Positions 57,272 through 64,000 of a DNA stretch of 64,000 nt are shown piece by piece. The notes below the pieces were generated by a model, which saw only the letters and a list, made by a program, of their open reading frames with translations, did not search any database and was not told the origin of the DNA. The position numbers and the translations under genes are program-made. This DNA comes from Verrucomicrobiota bacterium (GTDB taxonomy: Bacteria; Verrucomicrobiota; Verrucomicrobiia; Limisphaerales; UBA9464): contig VHCX01000006.1 of assembly GCA_016871615.1 (NCBI GenBank), positions 1 through 64,000 of the forward strand, read 5' to 3'. Position 1 is the stretch's first letter. Every line of letters starts with the position of its first letter.

Positions 57272-57281
57272 GCCCCAGCGC

Positions 57282-58046
57282 ATGAGCGATTCCGCCAACG
57301 CATGGACCCCGCGCCGTTGGATCGGCGTCTCCGCGCTCCTGGCAATCCTGCACGCCGGGGTGTTCTGGCTGGCGGCCCGGTTCCCGCAGGCTCCCCGACC
57401 CGCGGCCCCCGACCCGTTCCGGTGGGTGTGGTCGGCCGATTCACCAGACCCCCTCGAGGGCGGGTTCGTGTCGCCGACCCGCTTCGCGCTGCCCGGGATC
57501 GGCGGCTTCTCGGGCGACGCCGCACGGGCCCTGCCGCCGGTGTCCTACGGGTGGGGACTGTCCCAGCCCCGGCCCGCGTTCCTCGCGGCCGACCCGGGCG
57601 GCGCGCACCTCGGAACGGCCCCGACCCCTTCGTCGCCACCGGACCGGCCGACGGCAACCCGAATCCCGGTGGCGGAACCGGAGGCGGTGACGCGGATGAC
57701 CCAGGCCTCCGGGTGGGCCGAACTCGGGGGCGGACTGGCCTCCCGACGGATGACCCGGCCGCCCACGGTGCCTGCATGGACCGAGGGGGACTTGCCGCAA
57801 CCCACCCGCATCGAGCTGGCGGTCGATGCCCGGGGCGGGGTGCTCACGGCCCGGATCCTGGCGACCTCGGGCTCGCGGCCGGCCGACCTGGCCGCCCTCG
57901 AGGCCGCCCGTTCGACCCGGTTCGAGCCGCTGCCGGACTCCGGACGGAACGACCTCCTGAGGGCCGACCGGCTGGCTTGGGGCGTCATGAGCCTCCACCC
58001 GGTGCCCGGCCCGCCACCCGCCGCCGACCCGCCCCGGAACCCCTGA
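57282..58046 (+). CDS. TonB-like energy transducer
   Basis: This 254-residue protein has one N-terminal transmembrane helix (WIGVSALLAILHAGVFWLAARF), a long Pro-rich periplasmic spacer and a C-terminal domain with TRIELAVDARGGVLTARILATSGSRPADLAALEAARSTRFEPL in pieces. That is the TonB C-terminal pattern (G-V-x-x-ILxSSG...A..A.....F.P). It lies 10 bp downstream of exbD, so it is probably the matching transducer. No TonB-dependent receptor gene is nearby. Confidence 0.72.
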   Translation: MSDSANAWTPRRWIGVSALLAILHAGVFWLAARFPQAPRPAAPDPFRWVWSADSPDPLEGGFVSPTRFALPGIGGFSGDAARALPPVSYGWGLSQPRPAFLAADPGGAHLGTAPTPSSPPDRPTATRIPVAEPEAVTRMTQASGWAELGGGLASRRMTRPPTVPAWTEGDLPQPTRIELAVDARGGVLTARILATSGSRPADLAALEAARSTRFEPLPDSGRNDLLRADRLAWGVMSLHPVPGPPPAADPPRNP

Positions 58047-58052
58047 CCGGAC

Positions 58053-58277
58053 GTGCTCCCCGAATCCCTCATCGCACTTTGGGTGGCCGGGCTTCTGGCC
58101 GCCCTCGGCCTGCTGGCGCTGGCCGACGAGTTCCGCCGCCGACGCATCGGTTCGGACGTCTCGCAGGACCAACTCTTCCGCTGCGTGCGCTGCACGTCGG
58201 TGTACACCGATGACGCCGAGGTCGAGCGGTCGCGCTGTCCCCACTGCGGCAAGACCAACGAGGCCGTGAGGTTCTAG
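58053..58277 (+). CDS. Small membrane-anchored zinc-ribbon protein
   Basis: This 74-residue protein starts at a GTG at 58053. It has one transmembrane helix (LIALWVAGLLAALGLLALA) followed by a short basic stretch (DEFRRRRIG) and a zinc ribbon: FRCVRCTSVYTDD and SRCPHCGKTNEAV, two CxxC pairs. It follows the TonB-like gene by six bases and is probably cotranscribed. No function is known. Confidence 0.7.
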   Translation: MLPESLIALWVAGLLAALGLLALADEFRRRRIGSDVSQDQLFRCVRCTSVYTDDAEVERSRCPHCGKTNEAVRF

Positions 58278-58493
58278 GAGCCCTTGGGGACCCAGGCGGG
58301 GCCGACGGGGAAGGGAGGGCAACCCTCCGGACCGGGGTGATTTACCATTCCTTCACCATTCAGGGGGGTTTTGCACACACGACCTTGAAACGCTCCGCAT
58401 GGACTGGGGGCGTCCGGAGGGGCGATCGCGGGAAACCGCTCCCGCCACCACCGGTCACCACACGACACGCCTGCCAGACCCAGACACCACCCC

Positions 58494-60260
58494 ATGAATC
58501 CTCACACCCTGTCCCTGCTGACCGCGACCCTCTGGTCGCTGGTCCTCGCCCCCGCCACCCTCGGCCAGGACGATTTCGGCCGGCCACCCGGCCCGCCGCC
58601 CGACTTCGGTGGGCCGCCCCCCTTCGGTCCTGGCGGTCCTGGCGGTCCCGGCGGGTTCAGGGGCGGCCCCGGTGGCCCCGGTGGCCCCGGCGGTCCGGGA
58701 TCGGTGCCGAAGACCCTGCTGGTGCCAAAATTCGACACGAACGGCGACCAGCGCCTCGATGCCCAGGAGCGCCGGGCGGCGCGGGAGTTCCTCGCCCAGG
58801 AAAAGGCCGCCGGGCGGATCCGCGGTCGCGGACCGGGCGGACCAGGCGGACCAGGCAGTCGTGGTGGCCGGGGCAGACCCGGTGGGCCGGGCGGTGGCGG
58901 CGAAGGCTCCGCGCCGACCCCCGGAAAGAAGCTCACCCCGGCGGAGGTGAAGAACCATCCCGACGCTCCCCTGTACGATGAGGGCGTGCTGCGGACGCTC
59001 TTCCTGCAGTTCGAGCGCCCGGACTGGGAGAAGGAACTGGCCGACTTCAACAACACCGACGTCGAGGTGCCGGCCACGCTCACCGTCGACGGGAAGGCCT
59101 ACCGGGACGTGGGCGTGCATTTCCGGGGGATGTCCTCGTACTTCACGGTCGGCGAAGGCCGGAAACGCTCGCTCAACGTGTCGCTGGATCACGCCCACAA
59201 GGACCAGTCGATCGGCGGGTACAAGACCCTCAACCTGCTGAACTCGCACGAGGATCCGTCCTTCCTGCGCACGGTGCTCTACAGCCAAGTCGCCCGGGAA
59301 TACCTGCCGGCCCCGAAGGCCAACCTCGTGCGGGTGGTGATCAACGGCGAGAATTGGGGCATCTATGCCAGCGCGCAGCAGTTCGACAAGCAGTTCACCC
59401 GGGAATTCTTCGGGTCGTCCGAGGGACGCCGGTGGAAGGTCTCCGGCAGCCCCAATGGCCGGGGAACCCTGGCCTACCTGGGCGACGACCCGGCCCCGTA
59501 CCAGAAGATCTACGACCTCAAGGGCAAGGACAGCGAGAAGGCCTGGAAAGACCTCATCCAACTGACCCGCGTGCTCAACCAGACCCCGGCGGCCCAACTC
59601 GAGGCGGCGCTGGAACCGATCCTGGATGTCGACGGGGCGCTGCGGTTCCTCGCGGTGGAGAACGCCCTGATCAACAACGACGGTTACTGGATCCGCACCA
59701 GCGACTACGCCTTGTACCAGGACCCGAAGGGCCGTTTCCACCTGGTGCCGCATGACATGAACGAGGCCTTCAGCCGCGCCGGTGGGCCCGGGTTCGGCGG
59801 CAGACGCCGCGGGCCGGGCGGGCCGGGTGGGCCGGGTGGGCCGGGTGGGCCGGGTGGGCCGGGGGGGCCGGGCGGTGGCCATCGGGTGGAGGGCGTGAAG
59901 CTCGATCCGCTCCTGGCCGCACAGGACGCGAACAAGCCGCTCATCTCCAGGCTGTTGGCCGTGACGGCCCTGCGCGAACGCTACCTCGGTCATGTCCGGG
60001 CCATCGCCGAGAACTCGCTCGACTGGCAGAAGCTCGGGCCGCTGGCCGAAGGCCTCCATAGGCTCATCGCCGACGAGGTTCGGGCCGACACCCGCAAGCT
60101 CGACTCGACCGAGGCCTTCGAGAAGAGCCTGACCCAGGACGTGGCCGGTAGCGGATTCGGACCCGGGGGCGGCGGGTCGATGGGCCTCAGGAACTTCGCC
60201 GAGCAGCGGCGGGCCTACCTGCTGGGGTACCAGCCCAAGGCGGTGACCCCGGCGCCGTGA
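58494..60260 (+). CDS. Secreted CotH-kinase-family protein with collagen-like Gly-Pro-Gly tracts
   Basis: This 588-residue protein has a signal peptide (residues 1-24), a Gly/Pro-rich region, an EF-hand-like loop DTNGDQRLDAQE at 81-92, a second Gly/Pro-rich stretch, and a CotH domain from about 155. The CotH core has VHFRGMSSYFTVGEGRKRSLNVSLDH, NLLNSHEDPSFLRTVLYSQVAREY, VVINGENWGIYASAQQFDKQF and VPHDMNEAFS in pieces. The last contains the DMN metal-site residues of CotH protein kinases. A third (GPG)n tract interrupts the domain after this motif. CotH of Bacillus phosphorylates spore-coat proteins; related secreted ones in PVC bacteria are uncharacterised. It follows the zinc-ribbon gene by 216 bp. 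Confidence 0.85.
   Translation: MNPHTLSLLTATLWSLVLAPATLGQDDFGRPPGPPPDFGGPPPFGPGGPGGPGGFRGGPGGPGGPGGPGSVPKTLLVPKFDTNGDQRLDAQERRAAREFLAQEKAAGRIRGRGPGGPGGPGSRGGRGRPGGPGGGGEGSAPTPGKKLTPAEVKNHPDAPLYDEGVLRTLFLQFERPDWEKELADFNNTDVEVPATLTVDGKAYRDVGVHFRGMSSYFTVGEGRKRSLNVSLDHAHKDQSIGGYKTLNLLNSHEDPSFLRTVLYSQVAREYLPAPKANLVRVVINGENWGIYASAQQFDKQFTREFFGSSEGRRWKVSGSPNGRGTLAYLGDDPAPYQKIYDLKGKDSEKAWKDLIQLTRVLNQTPAAQLEAALEPILDVDGALRFLAVENALINNDGYWIRTSDYALYQDPKGRFHLVPHDMNEAFSRAGGPGFGGRRRGPGGPGGPGGPGGPGGPGGPGGGHRVEGVKLDPLLAAQDANKPLISRLLAVTALRERYLGHVRAIAENSLDWQKLGPLAEGLHRLIADEVRADTRKLDSTEAFEKSLTQDVAGSGFGPGGGGSMGLRNFAEQRRAYLLGYQPKAVTPAP
59811..59873 (+). repeat. 9-bp tandem repeat coding for Gly-Pro-Gly, seven units
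   Basis: Seven in-frame units of GGGCCGGGN (N is T in the middle four and C, G or C at the ends) follow each other without interruption inside the CotH gene. The near-identity of the DNA units, beyond what the protein needs, points to recent slippage. Confidence 0.85.
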
Positions 60261-60416
60261 CGTCCTTCGAGGGACTCCGGGCGGGGTGGCCTCGCCATCG
60301 ACGCCATCCCGCCCCGGTGCCATCCACGAAAGGGGACCCCCCGGAATCCCGCGGCCGACCGTACCCGGATGCGCTGCACGGTTGGCTTTTCTCCCCGACT
60401 CCTCTCCACTCGGGGC

Positions 60417-61634
60417 ATGAGCGAGACGGCCCGTTTCCTGCAATCCTGTCCCTCCGACGAGGACATCGATGTCGTCCGGCTGGTGGACTGCGTGATCATC
60501 GACGCCGTGCGGGCCGGGGCCAGCGACATCCACATCGAGCCCTGGGAGTCGAGCATCGCCGTCCGGGTGCGCATCAGCGGCGTGCTCAATGAACTGATCC
60601 ACCTGCCCAGCGACCTGCTGCCCAAGATCACGGGCCGACTCAAGGTGCTGGCCAACCTGATGGGCCACGAGACCCAGCTGCCGCAGGAGGGGCGCGCGAC
60701 GACCTTCCCCGAGGCCGGCAACGTGGTGCTGCGCATCTCCACCTTCCCGACGATCCGCGGTGAGAAGACCGTGCTGCGCATCTTCGACCCGTCGAACCGG
60801 GCCTTCAACCTCGAGGCGCTCGGCCTCGAGCCCGACGCACTCGAGAGCCTCAAGGGCCTGCTGGCCCGGCCCAGCGGCCTGATGCTGATGACCGGACCCA
60901 CCGGCTCGGGCAAGACGACGGTGATCTACGCCTCGCTCTGCCACCTCATCGAGCGGGCCGGCCCGAGCATCAGCGTCGCCACGGTCGAAGACCCGGTGGA
61001 GTTCACGCTGCCGCTCATCGCCCAGTCGCAGTGCAATGCGGCGCGCGAGTACACCTACCCCGTGGCCCTGCGTTCGCTGATGCGGCAGGACCCGCAGGTC
61101 ATCATGATCGGCGAGATCCGGGACGCCGAGACGGCACAGATCGCCGTGCAGGCGGGTCTCACCGGGCACCTGGTCATCAGCACCATCCACTCGGGCAGCA
61201 CCACCGGCGTCTTCGCGCGGCTCATCAACATGGGCATCGAGCCCTTCCTGTTGGCCTCGTCCATCACCGGGGTGCTGGGCATGCGGCTCATCCGCCGCAA
61301 CTGCCCGGTGTGTCTCGAGGAGTACCGGCCCGACCCGGCGGTGCTGGCCTGCCGGCCGGCCGAGGCGCGCCAGTCGGGCATGTTCCAGCGGGGGGGCGGT
61401 TGCCCGGCCTGCAACCACACCGGCTTCAGCGGCCGGGCGATGGTGGTGGAAACCCTCAAGGTCGACGAAGGCCTCCGCGACGCGGTGCTGCAGAAGACCC
61501 CCACCCGCCGCCTGCAGGAGATCGCCCAGGCTCAAGGCATGGAAACCCTCTGGCAGGCGGGCCTGCGGCGGGCCCTGCGAGGGGAGACCACCGTGGAGGA
61601 AATCCTGCGGGTCGTGGGTTTCGAGGGCTTTTGA
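60417..61634 (+). CDS. GspE/PilB-type secretion or pilus assembly ATPase
   Basis: This 405-residue protein has the GspE/PulE family core: SDIHIEP at 36-42, Walker A GPTGSGKTT at 160-168, an Asp box around ATVEDPVEF, Walker B VIMIGEIRD at 228-236, the His box GHLVISTIHSGSTTG, and a zinc site with Cys296, Cys299, Cys329 and Cys332 (CPVC, CPAC). The N-terminal N1 domain of full-length GspE (about 500 residues) is missing. It should power assembly of a type II secretion pseudopilus or type IV pilus, fitting the pseudopilins in the window. No other secretion genes adjoin it. The start is the ATG at 60417. Confidence 0.88.
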   Translation: MSETARFLQSCPSDEDIDVVRLVDCVIIDAVRAGASDIHIEPWESSIAVRVRISGVLNELIHLPSDLLPKITGRLKVLANLMGHETQLPQEGRATTFPEAGNVVLRISTFPTIRGEKTVLRIFDPSNRAFNLEALGLEPDALESLKGLLARPSGLMLMTGPTGSGKTTVIYASLCHLIERAGPSISVATVEDPVEFTLPLIAQSQCNAAREYTYPVALRSLMRQDPQVIMIGEIRDAETAQIAVQAGLTGHLVISTIHSGSTTGVFARLINMGIEPFLLASSITGVLGMRLIRRNCPVCLEEYRPDPAVLACRPAEARQSGMFQRGGGCPACNHTGFSGRAMVVETLKVDEGLRDAVLQKTPTRRLQEIAQAQGMETLWQAGLRRALRGETTVEEILRVVGFEGF

Positions 61635-61802
61635 GCGGGTCGAACGGCCCGGCCGAGGACGCTCCGTCCGGTTCGATGCCCGGTTCGACGCCCGGCTCGA
61701 CGCGTGGACTTCGGGCGGGGATCGCCTGGCCCAGAGACGCCAACGGGGCACCCCGGGAAAATCCCTGGATGCCCCGATGTGACCGGCGTCGTCGAAGACC
61801 GA

Positions 61803-62705
61803 TCAGTAGCCGTACTGCGGCACGCTGCCGTTGGCCAGGATGTAGCCGGTGCGCTCGCGGTACCATTGGAAGTCCACGCGCCCCTGGACATCAAAGGACT
61901 TGGTGGCCGGATAGGCGAACTTCACGGCCTGGTATTTCGAGGCCCCGCTCAGCCACCGGCGGATCTCCGCGTGGCCGTCGGCGAAGGAAAACCCGCAGGC
62001 ACCGTTGTGGTAGGAGGCCGGGATGTCCTGCCAGGCGGAGGCATCGGGGTTGTTGATGAAGTACCCGTCGTTGATGGAGTCGGGATGCTCGTCGAGGGTG
62101 AGCCAGGTCTTGGAGGGCGAGGGCACCTGGGACTGCTTCAGGAACTGGATGCGGTCGGAGAAGCCCCAGTTGCGGCCGGTACGCGTGGGATCATCCCCGA
62201 TGCTGAAGCGGCCGAAGAACGAGTTCATCGCCATGCTGCGGTTGCGGCGTGCCCACCCCTTGGCCCGCTGCGCCGGCGCCACGAAGATGTCGGCCGGACA
62301 CTTGTACACCCCGACCGCGCCGGCCGTGTACTTGCCCAGCACGCCATTGGCCACCCAGGCGTCATTGGTGACGCTGCGCTCGGCGGTGCCGCCCCCGGCG
62401 CCCCAGGTCATGACGTTGTTGACCCAGTTGTCGAAGACGCGGCGGTCGATGGCCTCGATGGTCTCGCTGACGCCGTAGTTGTTGGCGACGGCGTCATTGA
62501 AATCGGTGGAGTAGAGGTGCCAGCCCAAGGTGAGCTGCTTGCCGTTGTTGACGCAGCCGATGCCCTGGGCCTTGGACTTGGCCTTGGCCAGCGCCGGCAG
62601 GAGCATGCCGGCCAGGATGGCGATGATGGCGATGACCACCAGCAGCTCGATGAGGGTGAAACCGCGACGGCTTTCGGTTCGGGGAATGGATTCCAAGGTT
62701 TTCAT
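61803..62705 (-). CDS. Type II pseudopilin-like protein with DGH motif
   Basis: This 300-residue protein has a charged leader (TESRRG), prepilin peptidase site G15/F16-TLIE20, and [19 protein letters not shown], the same as in the pseudopilin at 50989-51834. The body has [44 protein letters not shown], and [13 protein letters not shown]. The FADGH motif near the end is the mark of this PVC family. It is convergent with the GspE-type gene, 168 bp away. The function is unknown. Confidence 0.88.
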   Translation of the reverse strand: MKTLESIPRTESRRGFTLIELLVVIAIIAILAGMLLPALAKAKSKAQGIGCVNNGKQLTLGWHLYSTDFNDAVANNYGVSETIEAIDRRVFDNWVNNVMTWGAGGGTAERSVTNDAWVANGVLGKYTAGAVGVYKCPADIFVAPAQRAKGWARRNRSMAMNSFFGRFSIGDDPTRTGRNWGFSDRIQFLKQSQVPSPSKTWLTLDEHPDSINDGYFINNPDASAWQDIPASYHNGACGFSFADGHAEIRRWLSGASKYQAVKFAYPATKSFDVQGRVDFQWYRERTGYILANGSVPQYGY

Positions 62706-62795
62706 GGACGGACTGTGCCAAGGCTACCCCAGCGGCCCGGCCTGACAAGTGCGGCTTATGGAACCCTGCCCCCCAGAAAAATCCTGCAGGAGGGC

Positions 62796-64000
62796 TCAGG
62801 GCTCGACCACCCGGAAGAACTGGCCGTCGGGGGCGTTGGCGCCCGAATCCAGCAGCAGCAGCACGCCCTCCGGATCGCTGATCTCCAGTTCGGTGGCCCG
62901 ACCCCAGGTGCGGAGGTCGGATGACCTCTCCAGACGGAAGGCCTGGTCCATCTGGCCACCGAAGAGGAAGAGGCTCTCGTCGGGCGACTTGGGGTAGTTG
63001 AGCACCTGCACCGGCGCATCGAAGGCGACGGCCCGGGCCCGCAGGAGGGCGGCACCGGATCCCCCGACGATCCACTGCCCGGCCGCCGCGCACGCCGTGT
63101 AAAGGTTGCGGGTGGTCAGGGTGGGCGACTCCACCCAGGAGGACAGATCCTGCGACAGGGCCACCACGCCGCCATCGCCCACCAGGCAGAACCACCCGGA
63201 CTGCCAGGCGACGTCATTCCACCAGGTCGCCGACGGCGTGGACGAGGCGGTCCACACCAGGCCGTCGGAGCTGCTCAGCACGGTGCCGCCGTCGCCCACG
63301 GCGACGAGCCGGCCGCCCAGCCAGCGTACCCGCCAGAGCCAGCGGGAGGTGCCCGAGGCCCGGGAGGTCCACGACTGGCCATTGGCGCTGGTCAGCAGCG
63401 TGCCGTTCTGGCCGGACACCACGAAGCCCCCCGGCCAGGCGGCTGCGCCGCTGAGGACCGCGCTCACCCCGGCGGTCCGGCGCGTCCACGTCCGGGCGTC
63501 GGGGCTGGTCAGGATCGTGCCGGCCGATCCGGCGACGACGAACAGGTTCCCGTCGGCGCAGACGCCCCGGAGGTCGGCCAGGACGCCCGAGGTCGCCGAC
63601 TCCCAGGCGATGCCGAGGGTGTTCACCCGGTTGGTGAGCACCACGCGGACGACCTGGGTGCCGTTGGTGGCGGTGTTGGTGCTGACCAGCGGGACGTAGT
63701 CGGGGCGGCTCACGGCCAGGGCACCGGCGGATCCGGCCGCGACCACCAGGTTGGACCGTCCGCCGATCCCGAAGTAGGAGACGCCCGAGGCGCTGGCCGG
63801 GGCCAGGCCGCGGTTCCAGTTCTTCCCGTCGGCGCTGTCGAGGAACTGGGCCGACTCGCCGGCGGTGACCCGCAGGGTCTGCGGCTGGGTGTTGGTGGCG
63901 TAGGCCGGGATGCCCGAGGGGAAGCTCACGCTCACGTTGGTTCCCGGCACACTGAGCACCACCGAGTCCCAGATGGAGTCGAAGCCCGGCGGCTCGGTGT
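62796..64000 (-). CDS. Secreted repeat protein, sialidase/YCF48-like propeller (5' part outside the window)
   Basis: The frame is open from the stop at 62796 to base 64000, so about 401 residues are seen and the N-terminus is missing. Repeats of about 45 residues follow each other: GTILTSPDARTWTRRTAGVSA, NGTLLTSANGQSWTSRASG, GGTVLSSSDGLVWTASSTP and GGVVALSQDLSSWVES, the pattern of a sialidase-like or YCF48-like beta-propeller. The C-terminus (FRLERSSDLRTWGRATEL, LLDSGANAPDGQFFRVVEP) is typical of Verrucomicrobia surface proteins, where it may serve as a sorting end. No catalytic residues can be named. Confidence 0.72.
   Translation of the reverse strand, partial: TEPPGFDSIWDSVVLSVPGTNVSVSFPSGIPAYATNTQPQTLRVTAGESAQFLDSADGKNWNRGLAPASASGVSYFGIGGRSNLVVAAGSAGALAVSRPDYVPLVSTNTATNGTQVVRVVLTNRVNTLGIAWESATSGVLADLRGVCADGNLFVVAGSAGTILTSPDARTWTRRTAGVSAVLSGAAAWPGGFVVSGQNGTLLTSANGQSWTSRASGTSRWLWRVRWLGGRLVAVGDGGTVLSSSDGLVWTASSTPSATWWNDVAWQSGWFCLVGDGGVVALSQDLSSWVESPTLTTRNLYTACAAAGQWIVGGSGAALLRARAVAFDAPVQVLNYPKSPDESLFLFGGQMDQAFRLERSSDLRTWGRATELEISDPEGVLLLLDSGANAPDGQFFRVVEP

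Noticed and set aside
61655..61705. Three 12-base direct repeats (GGTTCGATGCCC-like) behind the GspE gene
   Set aside because: Short and degenerate; no further copies or structure seen.

Overview
The window is a G+C-rich chromosomal segment (about two thirds G+C by eye). It is probably from a Verrucomicrobiota bacterium of the Pedosphaera/Limisphaerales kind. The grounds are two pseudopilins with the near-invariant [19 protein letters not shown] start and a DGH motif, a giant PVC-type membrane-bound dehydrogenase fused to HEAT repeats and cytochrome c, secreted LamG, FG-GAP, CotH and DUF1080 proteins, and a NADH dehydrogenase operon without fused subunits. This assignment is inference from gene content; there is no rRNA in the window.

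Layout. (1) 1-4565: a secreted LamG-type protein cut by the left edge and the PVC-type dehydrogenase. (2) 4666-18776, all on the minus strand: a tightly packed nitrate assimilation operon. In transcription order it reads signal-less NrtA/NasS-like nitrate sensor, NrtA, NrtB, two NrtC/D-type ATPases, outer-membrane porin, NADPH-flavoprotein (CysJ type), sirohaem nitrite reductase (NirA), a fusion of a four-cluster ferredoxin subunit with a DmsC-type membrane anchor, and the molybdenum nitrate reductase. It covers outer-membrane entry, inner-membrane uptake, nitrate to nitrite, and nitrite to ammonium. (3) 19099-24633: a YjhG/YagF-type sugar-acid dehydratase, a zinc-ribbon protein, an orphan CysN and an FG-GAP/cytochrome protein. 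(4) 24716-38924: respiratory complex I in the order nuoB-C-D-E-F-G-H-I-J-K-L-M-N, without nuoA, and interrupted between nuoE and nuoF by a tRNA-Gln on the opposite strand. (5) 39012-44321: a GNAT acetyltransferase, then on the plus strand rplU, rpmA, obg, a DEDD exonuclease and hisD. (6) 44427-50988: an M48 lipoprotein protease, a Cys-less NlpC/P60 relative, a DUF1080-M28 aminopeptidase and a U32 family protein. (7) 50989-54102: an accessory stretch with a pseudopilin, a REP-associated tyrosine transposase bounded by perfect 33-bp inverted repeats, a gene apparently cut by it, and a low-G+C gene broken at a run of eight G. (8) 54338-64000: an iron alcohol dehydrogenase, a small lipoprotein, an ExbB-ExbD-TonB-like operon with a zinc-ribbon protein, a collagen-like CotH protein, a solo GspE-type ATPase, a second pseudopilin, and a repeat protein cut by the right edge.

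The most unusual items are: the transposase element with two further solo copies of its terminal repeat in the window; the wiring of the nitrate reductase (an assimilatory catalytic subunit with a quinol-type membrane module) together with a NasS-like sensor whose leader can form two mutually exclusive hairpins; a perfect TGTGA-N6-TCACA operator in front of the complex I operon; the G8 frameshift gene; an Obg GTPase with an acidic insertion; and a degenerate NlpC/P60 protein. No CRISPR array, rRNA, prophage or integrase was seen.
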